Under the pieces are notes generated by a model. That model was not told where the DNA came from. It did no database searches and saw nothing but the letters and a program-made list of their open reading frames with translations. A stretch of 64,000 nucleotides of DNA, taken from the NCBI GenBank assembly GCA_026826555.1, contig JAKSZT010053994.1, positions 1,666,176-1,730,175 of the forward strand, given 5' to 3'. The DNA is from Tolypeutes matacus (lineage: Eukaryota; Chordata; Mammalia; Cingulata; Chlamyphoridae). This document shows positions 10,706 through 22,683 of this stretch, in pieces. A program made the position numbers and the translations under genes. The number at the start of each line of letters is the position of its first letter. The stretch's first letter is position 1.

Positions 10706-13700
10706 ATCTGGGTCTCAGGAAAAAAGTGACAACACAAAACACACAAACATACACAGTATGGGAATCCCAGAGGGAGAAAAGAAGGAAATGGGTCAGAAGG
10801 AGTGTTAGAAGAAATAAAGGCTGAAAATTCGCTAAATCTTTTGAAAGACATGGATGTACTTTTCCAGGAAGCAGAGTGCACACCAAGTAGTATAAATCCT
10901 AACAGGCATACACAAAGACATATACTTATCAAATTGTCCAATGCTCAAGACAAAGAATAATGAAAGCAGCAGGAGGAAATAGATCCATCACATACAAGGG
11001 GCTCAATAACATTAAGCACTGATTTCTCATCAGAAACCATGGAGGCAACAAGGCAGTGGTATGGCAAAGTTAAGGTTCAAAAAACATCACCAATAAAAAC
11101 AAAGCAAAACAAAGAATCTGTCAGCCAAGTATTCCATATCCAGCAACACTGGCATTCCAAAAAGAGGAAGAGCTTATAATATTCACAGATAAACAAAAAT
11201 TAAGAGCATTTTCAATAAGAAACCTTCCTTCAAGTAATACCAAAAGGATTTGTGCAAATTGAAAGAGATAAAAAACAGGAGGAATAGGATTGGAGGAGTG
11301 TGGAGAAGAGAATAATAAGAATACTTAAAAAGATAAAAAGAGAAATATAAACAAAATATGACATATATAAACCTAAAGAAAATATGGCTAATGTAATTAA
11401 AGCCTTGACAGGAATTATATTGAATGTTAATTGATTAAACTCCCCAATCAATAGACACAGATTGGGAAAATGGATAAGGAAATATGACCAATTATATGCT
11501 GTCTACACAAGTAAGAAACTCACCTTAGACCCAGGAACACAAGAAGGTTGCAAGTGAATGGTTGAAACATGATTTTACATGCAAACAATAATCAAAAAGG
11601 GGAGATAGTAGCTGTACTAATATCAGACAAAATAGATTTTAAATGCAAAACTTTTGTTAGAGTCAAAGAAGGACCCTTTATATTCATAAAAGTGGTAATA
11701 ATCAAGAAGAAAGAACAATAATAATCATTTATGCACCCAATCAGGGTATCCCAAAATACCTGAGGCAAACATTGGAAGACCTAAGTGAAGAAATAGATGA
11801 CTCTACATTTATAGTAGTGGAATTTAATACACAATTATCACCATAAGATAGAGCATTTCAGCAAAAGGTAAATAAGGAAATAGAATCCTAGAATAATATT
11901 AGAGAATCTAGACCTAATAGATATATACTAAACATTATGCCCAATTAAAGTGTTGTATACATTTTACTCAAGCACACATGGATCATTCTCCAGGATGGAC
12001 CACATGCTAAGCCATACAACAACTCTCAAGGAATTCAGAAAGATTGAAATTATACAAAGTAATTTCTCTGACCACAGTGGAATGAAGCTGTAAATGAATA
12101 ATGGCAGAAAACCAGAATAAGCACAAAGATATGAAAGTTAAACAACTGATGTTTGACAAAGGTATTGAGTGCACTCAATTGGAAAAGAATATTGTCTTCA
12201 ACAAATGTGTAAGGGAAAATTGGATCTTCTTATTCAGAACATGAATAGGGAGTCTGATCTCACACCATATAAAAACTCAACTTAAAATTGATCAAAAACC
12301 TTAATAGAAGAGCTGGAATTATCAAACTCCTAGAAGAAAACATAAGGCAAAATCTTCAGGACCTTGTGTTAGACAAAGATCTTAAACTTTACACTCAATG
12401 AGCAAGCAACAAAAGAAAAAATATATAATTAAATCAAAATTAAAATTAAAAACTTTTGTCCATCAAACTATTTTATCATGACATTGAAAACACAAACTAC
12501 TCAATAGTATTAACAGTTGGAAGCCACACATTTGATATGAGTTTTATATCCAAAATATATAAAGAAATCCTTCTTCCCAATAATAAAAAAAACTAGCAAA
12601 CACTTTAAAAATGGGCAAAAACCTTGAATAGACATGTCTCCAAAGAAGATCTACAAATGGCCAAAAAGCACATGAAATCATGATCAGCATAATTAGCTAT
12701 TTGGGAAGTGTAAATAAAAAACGCCATGAGGTACAATTTAATACCCTTTAGAAGGGCTACTATTAAAAGAATAAGCAACAGGAAATAACAAGTGTTGTAT
12801 AGGATGTAGACAAATTGCGACACTCATCCCTTGCCTGCTGGGAATGTAAGATGGTTCAGCTGTTATAGTAGACTGGCAGTTCCTCAGAACATTAAGAATA
12901 GATTGACCATATGACTTGGCAGTCCCACTTCTAGATATATACCCAAAAGAGTTGAATTCAGGGTGTGATGCTTTCAATTTTGTGAATCCCAGAAAAGATT
13001 ATGCTGCACTACTCCATTCCTTTGGGTGCAGGGTCCTTTGCTTGCACTAAATTCAATTAAGGGACCTTAATTAGATCATTTGAGTAGATTGCTATAGGGT
13101 TTTTGAATGAAACGAAGCATGACCCAGGCTGTGTCTCCACCATCTTACTGGGTTTTATATAAACTGAGAACATGGAGAAAAAGAAGGGACACAGAGAAAG
13201 AGAGTTATCATTTGACCCTGTCATGTGAAAGAAAGGGAGAAACCTGGAGAGGCTGAGAGAGAAAGAGAGGACAGAGACTGGAATCAGCAGAGAAGCTGAA
13301 ATATCCAGGCCCTGGAAGAGAAGAGCCATATGCCTAATAGTTCACAGCCAATTTCTGGAAGACGGTGAGGCTGGAGGGGAAGGCAGGAATTCTGGCAGTG
13401 TTTGCCTGCCATCCTCCCTTTCCAAGAGGCAGGATGCCCAGGTCACCAGTAGCTGACTTTGGTGAGAAAGCATCTTTGATGATGACTCGATTTGGACATT
13501 TCATGGCCTGGGAACTGTATGATTTTCCCCTAATAAATTCTCTTTATAAAAGCCAAACCATTTCTGGTAATTTTGCATTGACAGCCCTTGGTAAACTAAA
13601 CACAGGGTCTCAAACAGTTATTTTCACACCAATGTTCATGGCAATATTATTCACAAATGCCAAAATATGCAACCCAAATGTCCATCAACAAATGAATGGA

Positions 13701-14222
13701 CAAATACAATTTTATATAAACACAAAATGGAATATTTTTCTTCTGTAAAATGGTATGAAGTTCTGATATATGCAACAACAACCTTGAAGAAATAATATTG
13801 TGTGATATAAGACAGACAAAAAATAAAGATTTTGTATGATCTCACTGATATGAAATGATTACAACAAGAAAATAAATTGAATCAGAAATTAAAATTTAGT
13901 TTATCAGGACTTCAAGTAGAGGTAAGGAATGGCAGCACAATATTGTGAATGAAAATAACAGCACTGAATTGCTATTAGAAGGAATTTTTTTAAAAAATCA
14001 AATATTTGACTGTAGAACACAGTGACTCCTATTATACACAATGGACTGTTGATAATAGTACAATTCTAAAATTGTTTTTCATCAATTGCAACAAATGTAT
14101 CTCATTAATGCATAATAGTGATAATAAGTGGTATATGGATATCTGCATGTTATGCATGATTTTTCTGTGTAACTACAAATTCTCCAACTTAAAAAATGGT
14201 AAAGCTTGGGAGGAAGTTCTAC
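10706..14222 (+). mobile_element. LINE-1 with RT deleted and a solo LTR inserted
   Basis: Runs on + from the ORF1 region (about 10820-11170; blocks QDKE, NRSIT, LIRNHGG), through the endonuclease region (11350-12110), then directly to the post-RT region at about 12140, so most of the RT domain is deleted. The C-terminal part reaches about 12960, where an LTR interrupts it. It resumes at 13603 and ends in an L1M-like 3' UTR at about 14222. All frames are broken. Confidence 0.8.
12965..13602 (+). mobile_element. Solo LTR, ERVL-MaLR-like
   Basis: 638 bp insert in the L1, flanked by a 6 bp direct repeat 'cagggt' (12959-12964 and 13603-13608). Removing the insert and one repeat restores the L1 order. 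It contains a polyadenylation-like 'aataaattct' near 13531 and shares the 'tttctggta.tttgcat' / 'ataaa' end region with the antisense LTRs at 29810, 44555 and 46681. Absence of internal sequence implies recombination between LTRs. The family name is inferred from the terminal structure. Confidence 0.7.
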
Positions 14223-14955
14223 CACAGTTCTAACCTTACAATTTTTCCTATCCTTGTAGTGTAGAGCTGGCCTGTGCTTCCATTATGGGCCCCTGGTCTT
14301 GTCCAATACTGAACAAAGTAACACTTAAGTGCATTATGAGTTGCTTGTATGGTGCTGTCAATCTGGCATCTTGAAGGTCTGAACCAGGACATTTATCTCT
14401 GAATTTCCTTCTCAGAACTTAACCTGTAGGCAGAAGCAGCTTACATCCAGAGAAATCAACATATATAGCCTGAGGTAAAGAACTAATTCTTCAAGACCCA
14501 AAATAGAGTACCAAGGAGTGGGATAAACTTTATTCAATCAGTTGTAGAGGAAGCATTGGAAGTCCCGTGTATGGTGAAATTTCCTAAAGCCAGCACCCCA
14601 TGCCAAGGGCAAGACACAGGATTAGAAAAGAATGAGAGAAGCTCAGCTTTTCCCCACATTCATGGTAGGAGAGCTAAACCCTGAAAGAGAGCTCCAGTCT
14701 ATACTGTGAAAGGTGCTTTGTCATGTCTCCAGCTGGATATAAACTGAAGGGTCAGGCAAGTTAGGGACAGGTCCTCAAGATGGATAGTTAATAAAGAAAT
14801 AGAAGATATGGACAATACATTAATGAAAATTGTTAATAATAAAAAATGAAAATTCATTGTAAGTGATAAAATCAGTGTTTTAAGTGAAAATCAGAATTAA
14901 AAAATACAACTACTACACTCCACATAAACTTTAGATCTGTCAAATATTAAACATT
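14223..14955. other. Unassigned stretch
   Basis: No repeat or gene recognised. Mixed composition, with short open frames only. Confidence 0.4.
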
Positions 14956-16356
14956 ATTGGTAAGATTATTGGTGATATTAATAAATGTGGTTTGTTTTGG
15001 TATTTTAAATAAATATGTCATATTTATAACACATCCATTACTGTGTGAACCAATATCACCCATATTCATATTTTATTATCTCATATAGGCCCATGTTACA
15101 AGTTTTAGTTTTTCTTCTAGTAATATACATGACCTTAGACTTTTCCTTTCAACTTCTGTCATGCCCATATAATAGCTCTGCTAGTTACAAACACCATGAT
15201 ATGCTTCCACCATTTTTATTCATTTCCAAAGATTTACAAACAACCTGTATACCAATTCTGCACAGATTAACCCTCAGTTTTCCATTGCCTACCCTCATGC
15301 TATTTTCTAGTAAACTATATTCTAATATTAACTCCTTGAGTTGGCACAATATATTTATTTCATAATAGAGCAATCGTACAGTATTTTCCTTTTGTATCTT
15401 GCTTGCTTCACTCAACATAATATCCTCCAGGTTCCTCCATGTTGTTATATGCTTCATGACTTCATTTCTTCTTACAGCTGCATAATATTCTATTGTCTGT
15501 ATACACCTCTATTTCTTTATCCATTCCCCAGTTGATGGATACCTGGGTTGTTTCCAAATTTTGACAATCATGACTAATGCTACTATGAACATCAGTGAGT
15601 AGATGTCAGTTGTTTTCTCTGCTCTCAGTGCTTCTGGGTATATACTTAGTAATGGTATTACTGAGTCACATGACAAGTCTATCTTCAACTTACTTAGGAA
15701 CTGCCAAACAGTCCTCCATAGTGGCTTTACCTTTCTACATTCCCACCAAAAGTGAATAAGTGTTCCTTTCTCTCCACATCCTCTCCAACAAATACAGTTT
15801 TCCTAGTTTTAAATAGCAGTTAGTCTAATAGGTATGAAATGACATCTCATTGTAGATTTGATTTGCATTTCCTTAATTGCTCGTGATGTTGAACATTTTT
15901 TCATGTGTTTCTTGGCCATTTGTATTTCTTCTTTGGACAATTGTTTTTTCAAGTCTTTAGCTCATTTTTAAATTGGATAGTTTGTCTTGTTATTGTTGAG
16001 TAGTGTGATCTCCTTATATGTTATGTGTATTTAACAGTTATCAGAAATGTTCTTGGTTTTATATTTAGAACTTTGATCCATTTTGAGTTAATTTTCTTTT
16101 TGCTATGGAATACAGTTCTCCCAACACCATTTGAGTAGACTGTTCTAGTCCAGGTGGGAAGGCTTGACTGCCATGTCAAAAATCACTTGACTGTAGATGT
16201 AAGGGTCTATTTCTGAGTTCTCAAGTTGGTTCCATTGATCAGTATATCTATCGTTATCCCAGTAGCATGCTGTTTATACCATGTAACTAAGTAATATGCT
16301 TAAAGTCCAAAAGGGAGAGCCCTCCAATTTCATTCTTTTTTTAAAGATCTTTTTGG

Positions 16357-16994
16357 TTATTTGGATCCCCTTACTTTCCAAATAAATTTGAAAATTCGTT
16401 TTTCAATTTCTGCAAAAAAGGCTGTTGTGAGTGTTATTGGGATGGCATTGAATCTGTAAATCAGTTTGTGTAGAATTGACATTTCAATGGTATTTAGCCT
16501 TCCAATCCATGAACAAAGAATGTCCTTCCATTTATTTAAGTCTTCTTCAGTTTCTTTTAGCCATGTTTTATAGTTTACTGAATACAGGACTTTTATGTCC
16601 TTGTTTAAGTTTATTCCTAAATATTTTATAGTTTTAGTTGCTATTATTAATGCATTTTTTCCTGATTTCCTCCTCAGATTCCACATCAGTAGTGCATAGA
16701 ATTGCTATTGATTTATGCATATTAATCTTGTATCCAGTCACTTTACTGAACTACTCCATTAGATCTTGGAACTTTGTTGTAGATTTTTTAGGAGATTCTA
16801 AGGATAGAATAAAATCATCAGCAAATAGTGAAAGTTTTATTTCTTCCTTTCCTATTTGGGTGACTTTTATTTCTTTATCTAATCTAATTCCTGCAGCTAG
16901 AACTATATATAGCACAATATTGAATAACAATGTTCACAGTGGACTTTCTTGTCCTGTTCCTTCAAAGGGAAAGCTTTTAGTCTTTTACTCTTGA
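16357..16994 (-). pseudogene. L1 ORF2 remnant (thumb region)
   Basis: Antisense open piece 16357-16686 contains IKYLGINLNKDIKVLY and the [26 protein letters not shown] block that follows the RT in L1 ORF2. The palm sequence upstream on - (16690-16994) has stops. It belongs to the same long L1. Confidence 0.85.
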
Positions 16995-17027
16995 GTACAA
17001 TGCTATTTGTAAGTTGTTTTTTTTTAA

Positions 17028-18662
17028 TTTATTATTTTAATTTTTAATGATATTTAGATGACATAAATATTTACATAAAAATATAGAGGATTCCCATATT
17101 TCCCATTCCCTGCACCTCCCACCTTTCCCACAATAACATCTCTCTTTATTGTGGTACATTCATTGCAATTGATGAAAACATATTGGAACAATGCCACTAA
17201 GCATGGACTATAGTTTACATAGTAGTTTACACTCTCTCCTGCACATTTTTGTAAGTTATGGCAAGATATGTAATGGCTTGCAGCTGTCATTGTAATGTCA
17301 TTCAGGACAATTCCAAAGTCCTAAAAATGCCCCCATAATAATGATCTGTTTTTCCCTCTCTGCCCTCAGAACCTCCAGTGGCCAGGGCCTCCATATCAAA
17401 GATATAATTACTCCCATGGTTAGAATCACAATAAGTGCATAGTAGAATACCATTAAGTCTACTTTAGTCCATAGTTCATTCCCCAATCTTGAGCATTCTG
17501 GGATGGTGATGCCCACTCCACTTCTAATTGAGATGGGGCTTCAATCCCATGAAGCAGATGGATAGGACTCTCTTGATTGCAGTTGCAGACTCTCTCAGTG
17601 CCTTAGGATGGGTGTTGTCCATTATCATCTCCTTGTTTGTTGTCCTGGGTGAGTCCAATGAACTGGAGCATAGGTGTTACAATTCCGTTGAGCTTCAGAG
17701 CCCAACTGTCACATGGAAAGCCCAAAGATTTTAGTCCTTTAGACATACACCTATCAATCTTAGTTCTAATTATAGGTTCAAATAGAAGGTCAGAGGAGCC
17801 ATGTTTAGGGAAATCATAACTGGGTCCAATTCTTCACATTGGGGAACATAAAGTCCAAAGTAGGGTCCATTGGCAAGCCATCAAACTCCTGAGCTCCCTT
17901 TTCCTGACTATAGTGTCTGGGTGTTTCCAGAGCCCTCATAAACCCCACTATTAGAGGTAGTATTTACTTTGGCAGTCAATGAGATCCTGCTGCACCATGC
18001 ATAAGTGTAACCTCTTTAATGAGCTCCCAACTCACTTTGAAGTCTCTTAGCTATGTGAGCTCATTTGTCTTCACCTTTTCCCCCTTTTGGTCAAGGTATT
18101 TTTCCAGTATCATTGCTAGTTCGTGCTTGTTAGCTTCATTTTTGAAGAGGTTTTGGATCACAGAAGGGTTACAACTGTGACAAGTGAGAATCATTTATGG
18201 AGGGGTTTATGGGAGGAGGGTCACCTGGGCATATATGTAAGGCATATAAATGTGTTCATTTGTTCATGGCACATTGTCACAGTGGGTGATCATTCACACA
18301 ATAACCAAAACAATATCAAATTTCCATCCTGGGGAGATCTGCCACATTCTCTATTGGAACAGATAGACTCCCCTGAGTACAGGGTCAATGACTAATGAAG
18401 TCAGATGGTCCATTGATAGGCCCTTAATATTGATTACTGTACTTATGAACCTTTAGTCTTGAAATTGAAACTTAGCCTACTATTATAGGGTGCCTAAGAG
18501 TTACCTCTTGAAAACCTTGTTGCTCAAATGTGGCCTCTCTCTAAGCTGAACTCAGCATATAAATGCATTGCCTTGCCCCCAGCATTGGGCATGACTTCCA
18601 GGGATGAGCTGCCCTGGCGCCGAGGGATTAATACCAAGCACCAGCTAACAATGTAACTATAA
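17028..18662 (-). mobile_element. L1 3' UTR insertion with 5' inversion
   Basis: Consists only of the extended L1 3' UTR. Read on -, positions 18118 down to 17028 follow the order of 4085-5150, ending in an A-rich tail. The segment 18125-18662 has the same + orientation as 3550-4100 and is therefore inverted relative to the rest. The junction is at about 18118-18130, and the outer edge overlaps the start of the non-inverted part, as expected for twin priming. It interrupts the ORF2 of the long L1, which resumes at 18663. A clean target duplication could not be fixed. Confidence 0.8.
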
Positions 18663-18667
18663 GTTTT

Positions 18668-19516
18668 TCATATATGCACTTTACCATATTGAGAAAGCTT
18701 CCTTCTATTCCTATCTTTTGGAAAGTTTTTTTTTTTTTTTTTTTTTTTTAATGTGTGTTCTATTTTGTCAAATGTTTTTTCAGCACCAATTGAGAGAATC
18801 ACATGATTTTTCTTCTTTAATTTATCAATGTGGTGTATTACACTGATTGATTTTCTTATGTTGAACCATGCTTCCACAGCTGGGAAAAAACCCACTTGAT
18901 CATAGTGTATAATTCTTTTAATGTACTTTTGGATTCTCTTTGCAAGTATTTTGCTGAGGATTTTTGCATCTATATTTATTAGAGATATTGGTCTGTAATT
19001 TTCTTTTTTTTCAATATCTTTTTCTTGTTTTGGTATTAGGGTGATGTTTGCTGTATAGAATGAGGTTCATAGCATTCTTTTTTGTTGAGTTTTTTGGAAG
19101 AGCTTGAGCATTATTGGTATTAGCTCATGTTTGAATGTTTGGTAGAATTCATCTCTGAAGACATCTAGTCCCAGGCTTTTCATCTTTGGAAGGTTTTTGA
19201 TGACTGTTTCAATCTCTTTACTTGTGAAAGGTTTGTTAATGTCTTCTATTTCTTCTAGGATAAGTGTAAGTGGTTCATATGTTTCTAGCAATTTGTCCAT
19301 ATTCTCTACATTGCTTGTTTTTTTGGCACATGGTTGTTCATAGTATCCCATCATGATTTCTCTTATTTCTGTGGTCAGCATTAATGTACCCCTCTCATTT
19401 TTTATTTTATTTATTTGCATCTTCTCTCTTTTTTTCTTTGTAAATCTAGCTAAGGGTTTGTAGATTTTGTAGCTCTTGTCAAAGAACCAACTTTTGCCTT
19501 TGTTGATTCTCTCCAT
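18668..19516 (-). pseudogene. L1 ORF2 remnant (linker and first RT motifs)
   Basis: Antisense ORF2 pieces: an open stretch 19067-19516 with KPFTSKEIETVIKNLPKMKS and the GLDVFRDEFYQTF block (normally [14 protein letters not shown]). After frame breaks comes a piece near 18670-18895 with the [24 protein letters not shown] region, where the first catalytic aspartate of the palm (normally SIDAEKAFDKI) reads G. A T20 run at about 18730-18749 breaks the frame. Confidence 0.8.
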
Positions 19517-19587
19517 TGTGTTATTTTGTTGCTGCTGTTCTCAATTTCATTTACTTCTGCTCTGATCTTCACAATTTCTTTCCTTTG

Positions 19588-19614
19588 AGGGATTAATATC
19601 AAGTGCCAACTGGC
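19588..19614 (+). mobile_element. Short piece of L1 extended 3' UTR fused to U4
   Basis: Matches the spacer part of the long L1 3' UTR (compare 4049-4080, 'gagggattaata.caagtgcca'). It begins at the break in the host L1 and runs directly into U4 snRNA sequence at 19615. Together with the piece at 20056-20300 it probably forms one insertion split by the gap. Confidence 0.65.
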
Positions 19615-19655
19615 AGCTTTGTGCAGTGGCAGTATCGTAGCCAATGAGGTTTATC
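19615..19655 (+). ncRNA. RNU4: U4 snRNA 5' end (pseudogene or chimera, cut by gap)
   Basis: The 41 bases before the gap match the first 41 nt of vertebrate U4 snRNA as I know it, with one mismatch at position 8 (C to T). U4 pairs with U6 in the spliceosome and is made by RNA polymerase II from a snRNA promoter. No distal or proximal snRNA promoter elements are present upstream; the preceding bases are L1 3' UTR. It is therefore most likely a retrotransposed or template-switched U4 copy rather than a gene. The remaining roughly 100 nt would lie in the gap. Confidence 0.85.
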
Positions 19656-20055
19656 NNNNNNNNNNNNNNNNNNNNNNNNNNNNNNNNNNNNNNNNNNNNN
19701 NNNNNNNNNNNNNNNNNNNNNNNNNNNNNNNNNNNNNNNNNNNNNNNNNNNNNNNNNNNNNNNNNNNNNNNNNNNNNNNNNNNNNNNNNNNNNNNNNNNN
19801 NNNNNNNNNNNNNNNNNNNNNNNNNNNNNNNNNNNNNNNNNNNNNNNNNNNNNNNNNNNNNNNNNNNNNNNNNNNNNNNNNNNNNNNNNNNNNNNNNNNN
19901 NNNNNNNNNNNNNNNNNNNNNNNNNNNNNNNNNNNNNNNNNNNNNNNNNNNNNNNNNNNNNNNNNNNNNNNNNNNNNNNNNNNNNNNNNNNNNNNNNNNN
20001 NNNNNNNNNNNNNNNNNNNNNNNNNNNNNNNNNNNNNNNNNNNNNNNNNNNNNNN
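19656..20055. other. Assembly gap
   Basis: A run of 400 N. The flanks are U4 sequence on the left and the L1 distal 3' UTR tail on the right. The round size suggests a placeholder length rather than a measured one. Open frames spanning it are artefacts. Confidence 0.99.
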
Positions 20056-20300
20056 GCTGTGGGAGATGTTTGTGTGGGGTGTGGTGGGAGATGTGGGGGG
20101 TGGGCAACATGGGAATCCCAGTGGGTTCCGTGTAATATTTTGGGTAATCTAAGCACCTCTTAAAATATATGTATATATATATATATATAAATAACATTTT
20201 TGTAAGCAAATACACATATATGCATATATATTTATATATCATTTTACAAATGTTTGTATGTATTGTGAGAATTTTGATTTTTACCCATAATAAAAAAAAA
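20056..20300 (+). mobile_element. L1 distal 3' UTR tail
   Basis: Matches the end of the extended L1 3' UTR (compare 5030-5275): the GGGAATCCC block, 'taatctaagcacct', the (TA)-rich stretch, 'aagcaaatacacatatatgc', and an end in 'ttacccataataaaaaaa'. It contains AATAAA near the terminus. Confidence 0.85.
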
Positions 20301-20590
20301 ATAAAATAAAGGGTATTGCTATTCATGGAATGCTAAGCAGGGACATATAATTAATGTATAGCTAATATAAGGAACCAGTAAAGAAATAATTAAGTGCTTG
20401 GGATAATGTTTCCCAAGGATATTCTCCTTACACAGACTAAGATAATATTACATTCCTGAGGCAGGAGGGATCTCTAAACATGTCCACATGTAACTCCTGC
20501 TCCTATATGCTCAAGGCAGTCATGTCATACTTTTAATTTCTTGTTCACAATCCTTCCCCAAAGGTATTCATTATACACATATATCAGTGC
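20301..20590. other. Unassigned stretch between L1 parts
   Basis: Not L1 and not the L1 tail. No repeat recognised. It sits where about 1 kb of host ORF2 is missing, so it was probably carried in with, or exposed by, a rearrangement. Confidence 0.4.
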
Positions 20591-22683
20591 ATAAAAATTT
20601 AGCATAGTTCTTTCTTCTTGGAGAGTTGCCCTTTTTATTAATAAATAATGACCTTCTTCATCCCTTATAACAATTTTGCATGTCATAACTATTTTTTTTC
20701 TGATATTAGTATCACTACACAGGCTCTTTTTTGGTTAATATTTGCATGGAATATCTTTTTCCAATATTTCCCTTCTAACTTCATTGTGTCTTAACATCTG
20801 AGGTGGCACTCATGGATACAACATATAAACTGCTGATATTTTTTATCCAATCAGTCAGTCTGTATCTCTTGATTGGGAAGTTCAACCCATTAACATTCAA
20901 TGTTATTACTGTAAGGCATTACTTCATCCATTTTATCCTTCACCTCTCTGTTGTCATATTGATGTACTGTTTGCCTTCTTACCCTTTAGTTTACCTTTCC
21001 TAACAATCTTCATTTCTATCCTCTTGTCCAAATCTCGCACCCTTGTTTTTTGCCTTTCAGTCTGTATCACTCTCTTTAGTATTTCTAATAACTTTGGTCT
21101 TTTGGTAACAGATACTATCTGTTTTTCATTGTCTGTGGAGTCATTGTTTTCACCATTATTTTTGAAGGACAATTTTGCTCGATATAGAATTCTTGGCTGG
21201 CAGTTTTTCTCTTTCAGTACGTTAAATATGTCATACCATTTTCTTCTTGCCTCAATGGTTTCCTGTTGAGAGATCAACAATTAATCTTATTGAGTTTCCC
21301 TTGTATGTGATGCTTTGTTTTTCTCTTGCTGCCATCAGTATCACTCTTTATCTCTGATATTTGTCAGTCTGAATAGAATGTTTCTTGTGATAGGTCTAGT
21401 AGGATTTATTCTGTTTGTTGTGCATTGTCCTTCTTGGATATTGTTATTTATGTCTCTCTTTAGGGTTTGAAACTTTACAGCTATTATTTCCTAAAATATT
21501 TTTTGTCCCTTTTCCATTCTCTTCTACTTCTTTGACACCAATAATGTGAATGTTTGGGTGTTTTCAGTTCTCTGGGACTCAGTTCCATTTTTCAATTCTC
21601 TTCTCTTTCTGATCTCTTGTAATTTCCAGTACAGATGTTCTTCCTTCAAAATCACTAATTCTGTCTTCAAGCAATTCAAATGCCTTATGTGCCTCTCAGT
21701 GTACTTATAACATGACTTTTTTCACATAAGTTCTGTTACTTTTCTTTGTAGACTTTAAAATTGTTCTTTATGCTCACCGAGTGTCTTCTTAATATCCTTT
21801 TTTCTTTAGCAACATTTTCTTTAAATTCTTTGAACTGATTTAGGAGAGTTGTATGATTGTCACTGATTAATTGTCCTAAAACCTGTATTTCTTCAAGGTA
21901 TTTAGTTAGTTCCTTTGGCTGGGCCCTCTTTTCCTATTATCTGGTATGGCTTGCAGTTTTTTGCTGATGTCTAGGCATCTGAGTATGGTGAATTTACTCT
22001 GATGGCCAATTTCTCTCTCACCAATGTTTTTTTTTTTTTCCCCACAACTCTTCTTTGAAATTAGGTTCATCTTATTCTGTCTTTAAAAATGCACAGCTTA
22101 AATTATCCACATGGCCAGGGTCTCACTAATGGGGCACAAATTTTCTCCCAGTGGTTAGGATGTAGAGAAAAGGCAAAACAATTTTTGTCCTTGCAATTTC
22201 CAGATAAGCTAGAAGATGGTGATGGTCAGCACTTCTTTTCATGTAGGTGTTTCAGTCTCAGCTTTCTTGTGTTCCTTTGTTGAGTCTACAGAGTGGAGAT
22301 TCAAAGCAGACTCTGCTGGCTGAATTCAATGAAGAAAAGTTTCCCAACTGCCCTTTCCTTTTCCCTTGAAACAGCTGATGAGAGGAAGATGTCTGTTCCC
22401 CTCTTAGCTGCAGTGAGCCAGGGATTTTACTACAGCTTAATATCTTGGTCCTTGGGGAGGGGAGCCCTTCCAGGCCACTGTGGAGGTTTGGTAACTCATG
22501 TTTGCTGTTTCTGCTACTTCATCTCTCTGTCCCTCACCTCCTTGGAGTTGTGTAGCACTCTCCTGGTATGCTGACTTCCAAAACAGGTCTCTTGGAGAGC
22601 TTTTGCCTCTTTCTCCATTTCTATTTTGTGTGTGTGTGTGAAAGTATTTAGCTTTGCATGTTAGTCTGACACCATCTTCCCCA

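Larger units (their letters stand above)
14960..22683 (-). mobile_element. Long LINE-1 reaching its 5' end, with two nested insertions
   Basis: On -, the 5' end at about 22683 opens with a GGGGAAGATGG-type L1 start. It passes through a 5' UTR and ORF1-like region (22680-21000), then the ORF2 endonuclease start (about 20900-20650). Foreign sequence interrupts at about 20590-19590. The ORF2 linker and the start of the RT follow (19590-18663). A second insertion occupies 17028-18662, then the RT continues to the C-terminus (17027-15400), ending in a 3' UTR near 14960. Without insertions it would be about 5 kb. All frames are broken. Confidence 0.8.

Noticed and set aside
10462..10941. 159-codon frame on -
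   Set aside because: Only its C-terminal third is L1 ORF2. The rest is the antisense of a + strand L1 across the 10705 junction, a chance fusion.
19547..20326. Open frames of 163-259 codons across the gap
   Set aside because: They exist only because N runs hide stop codons.
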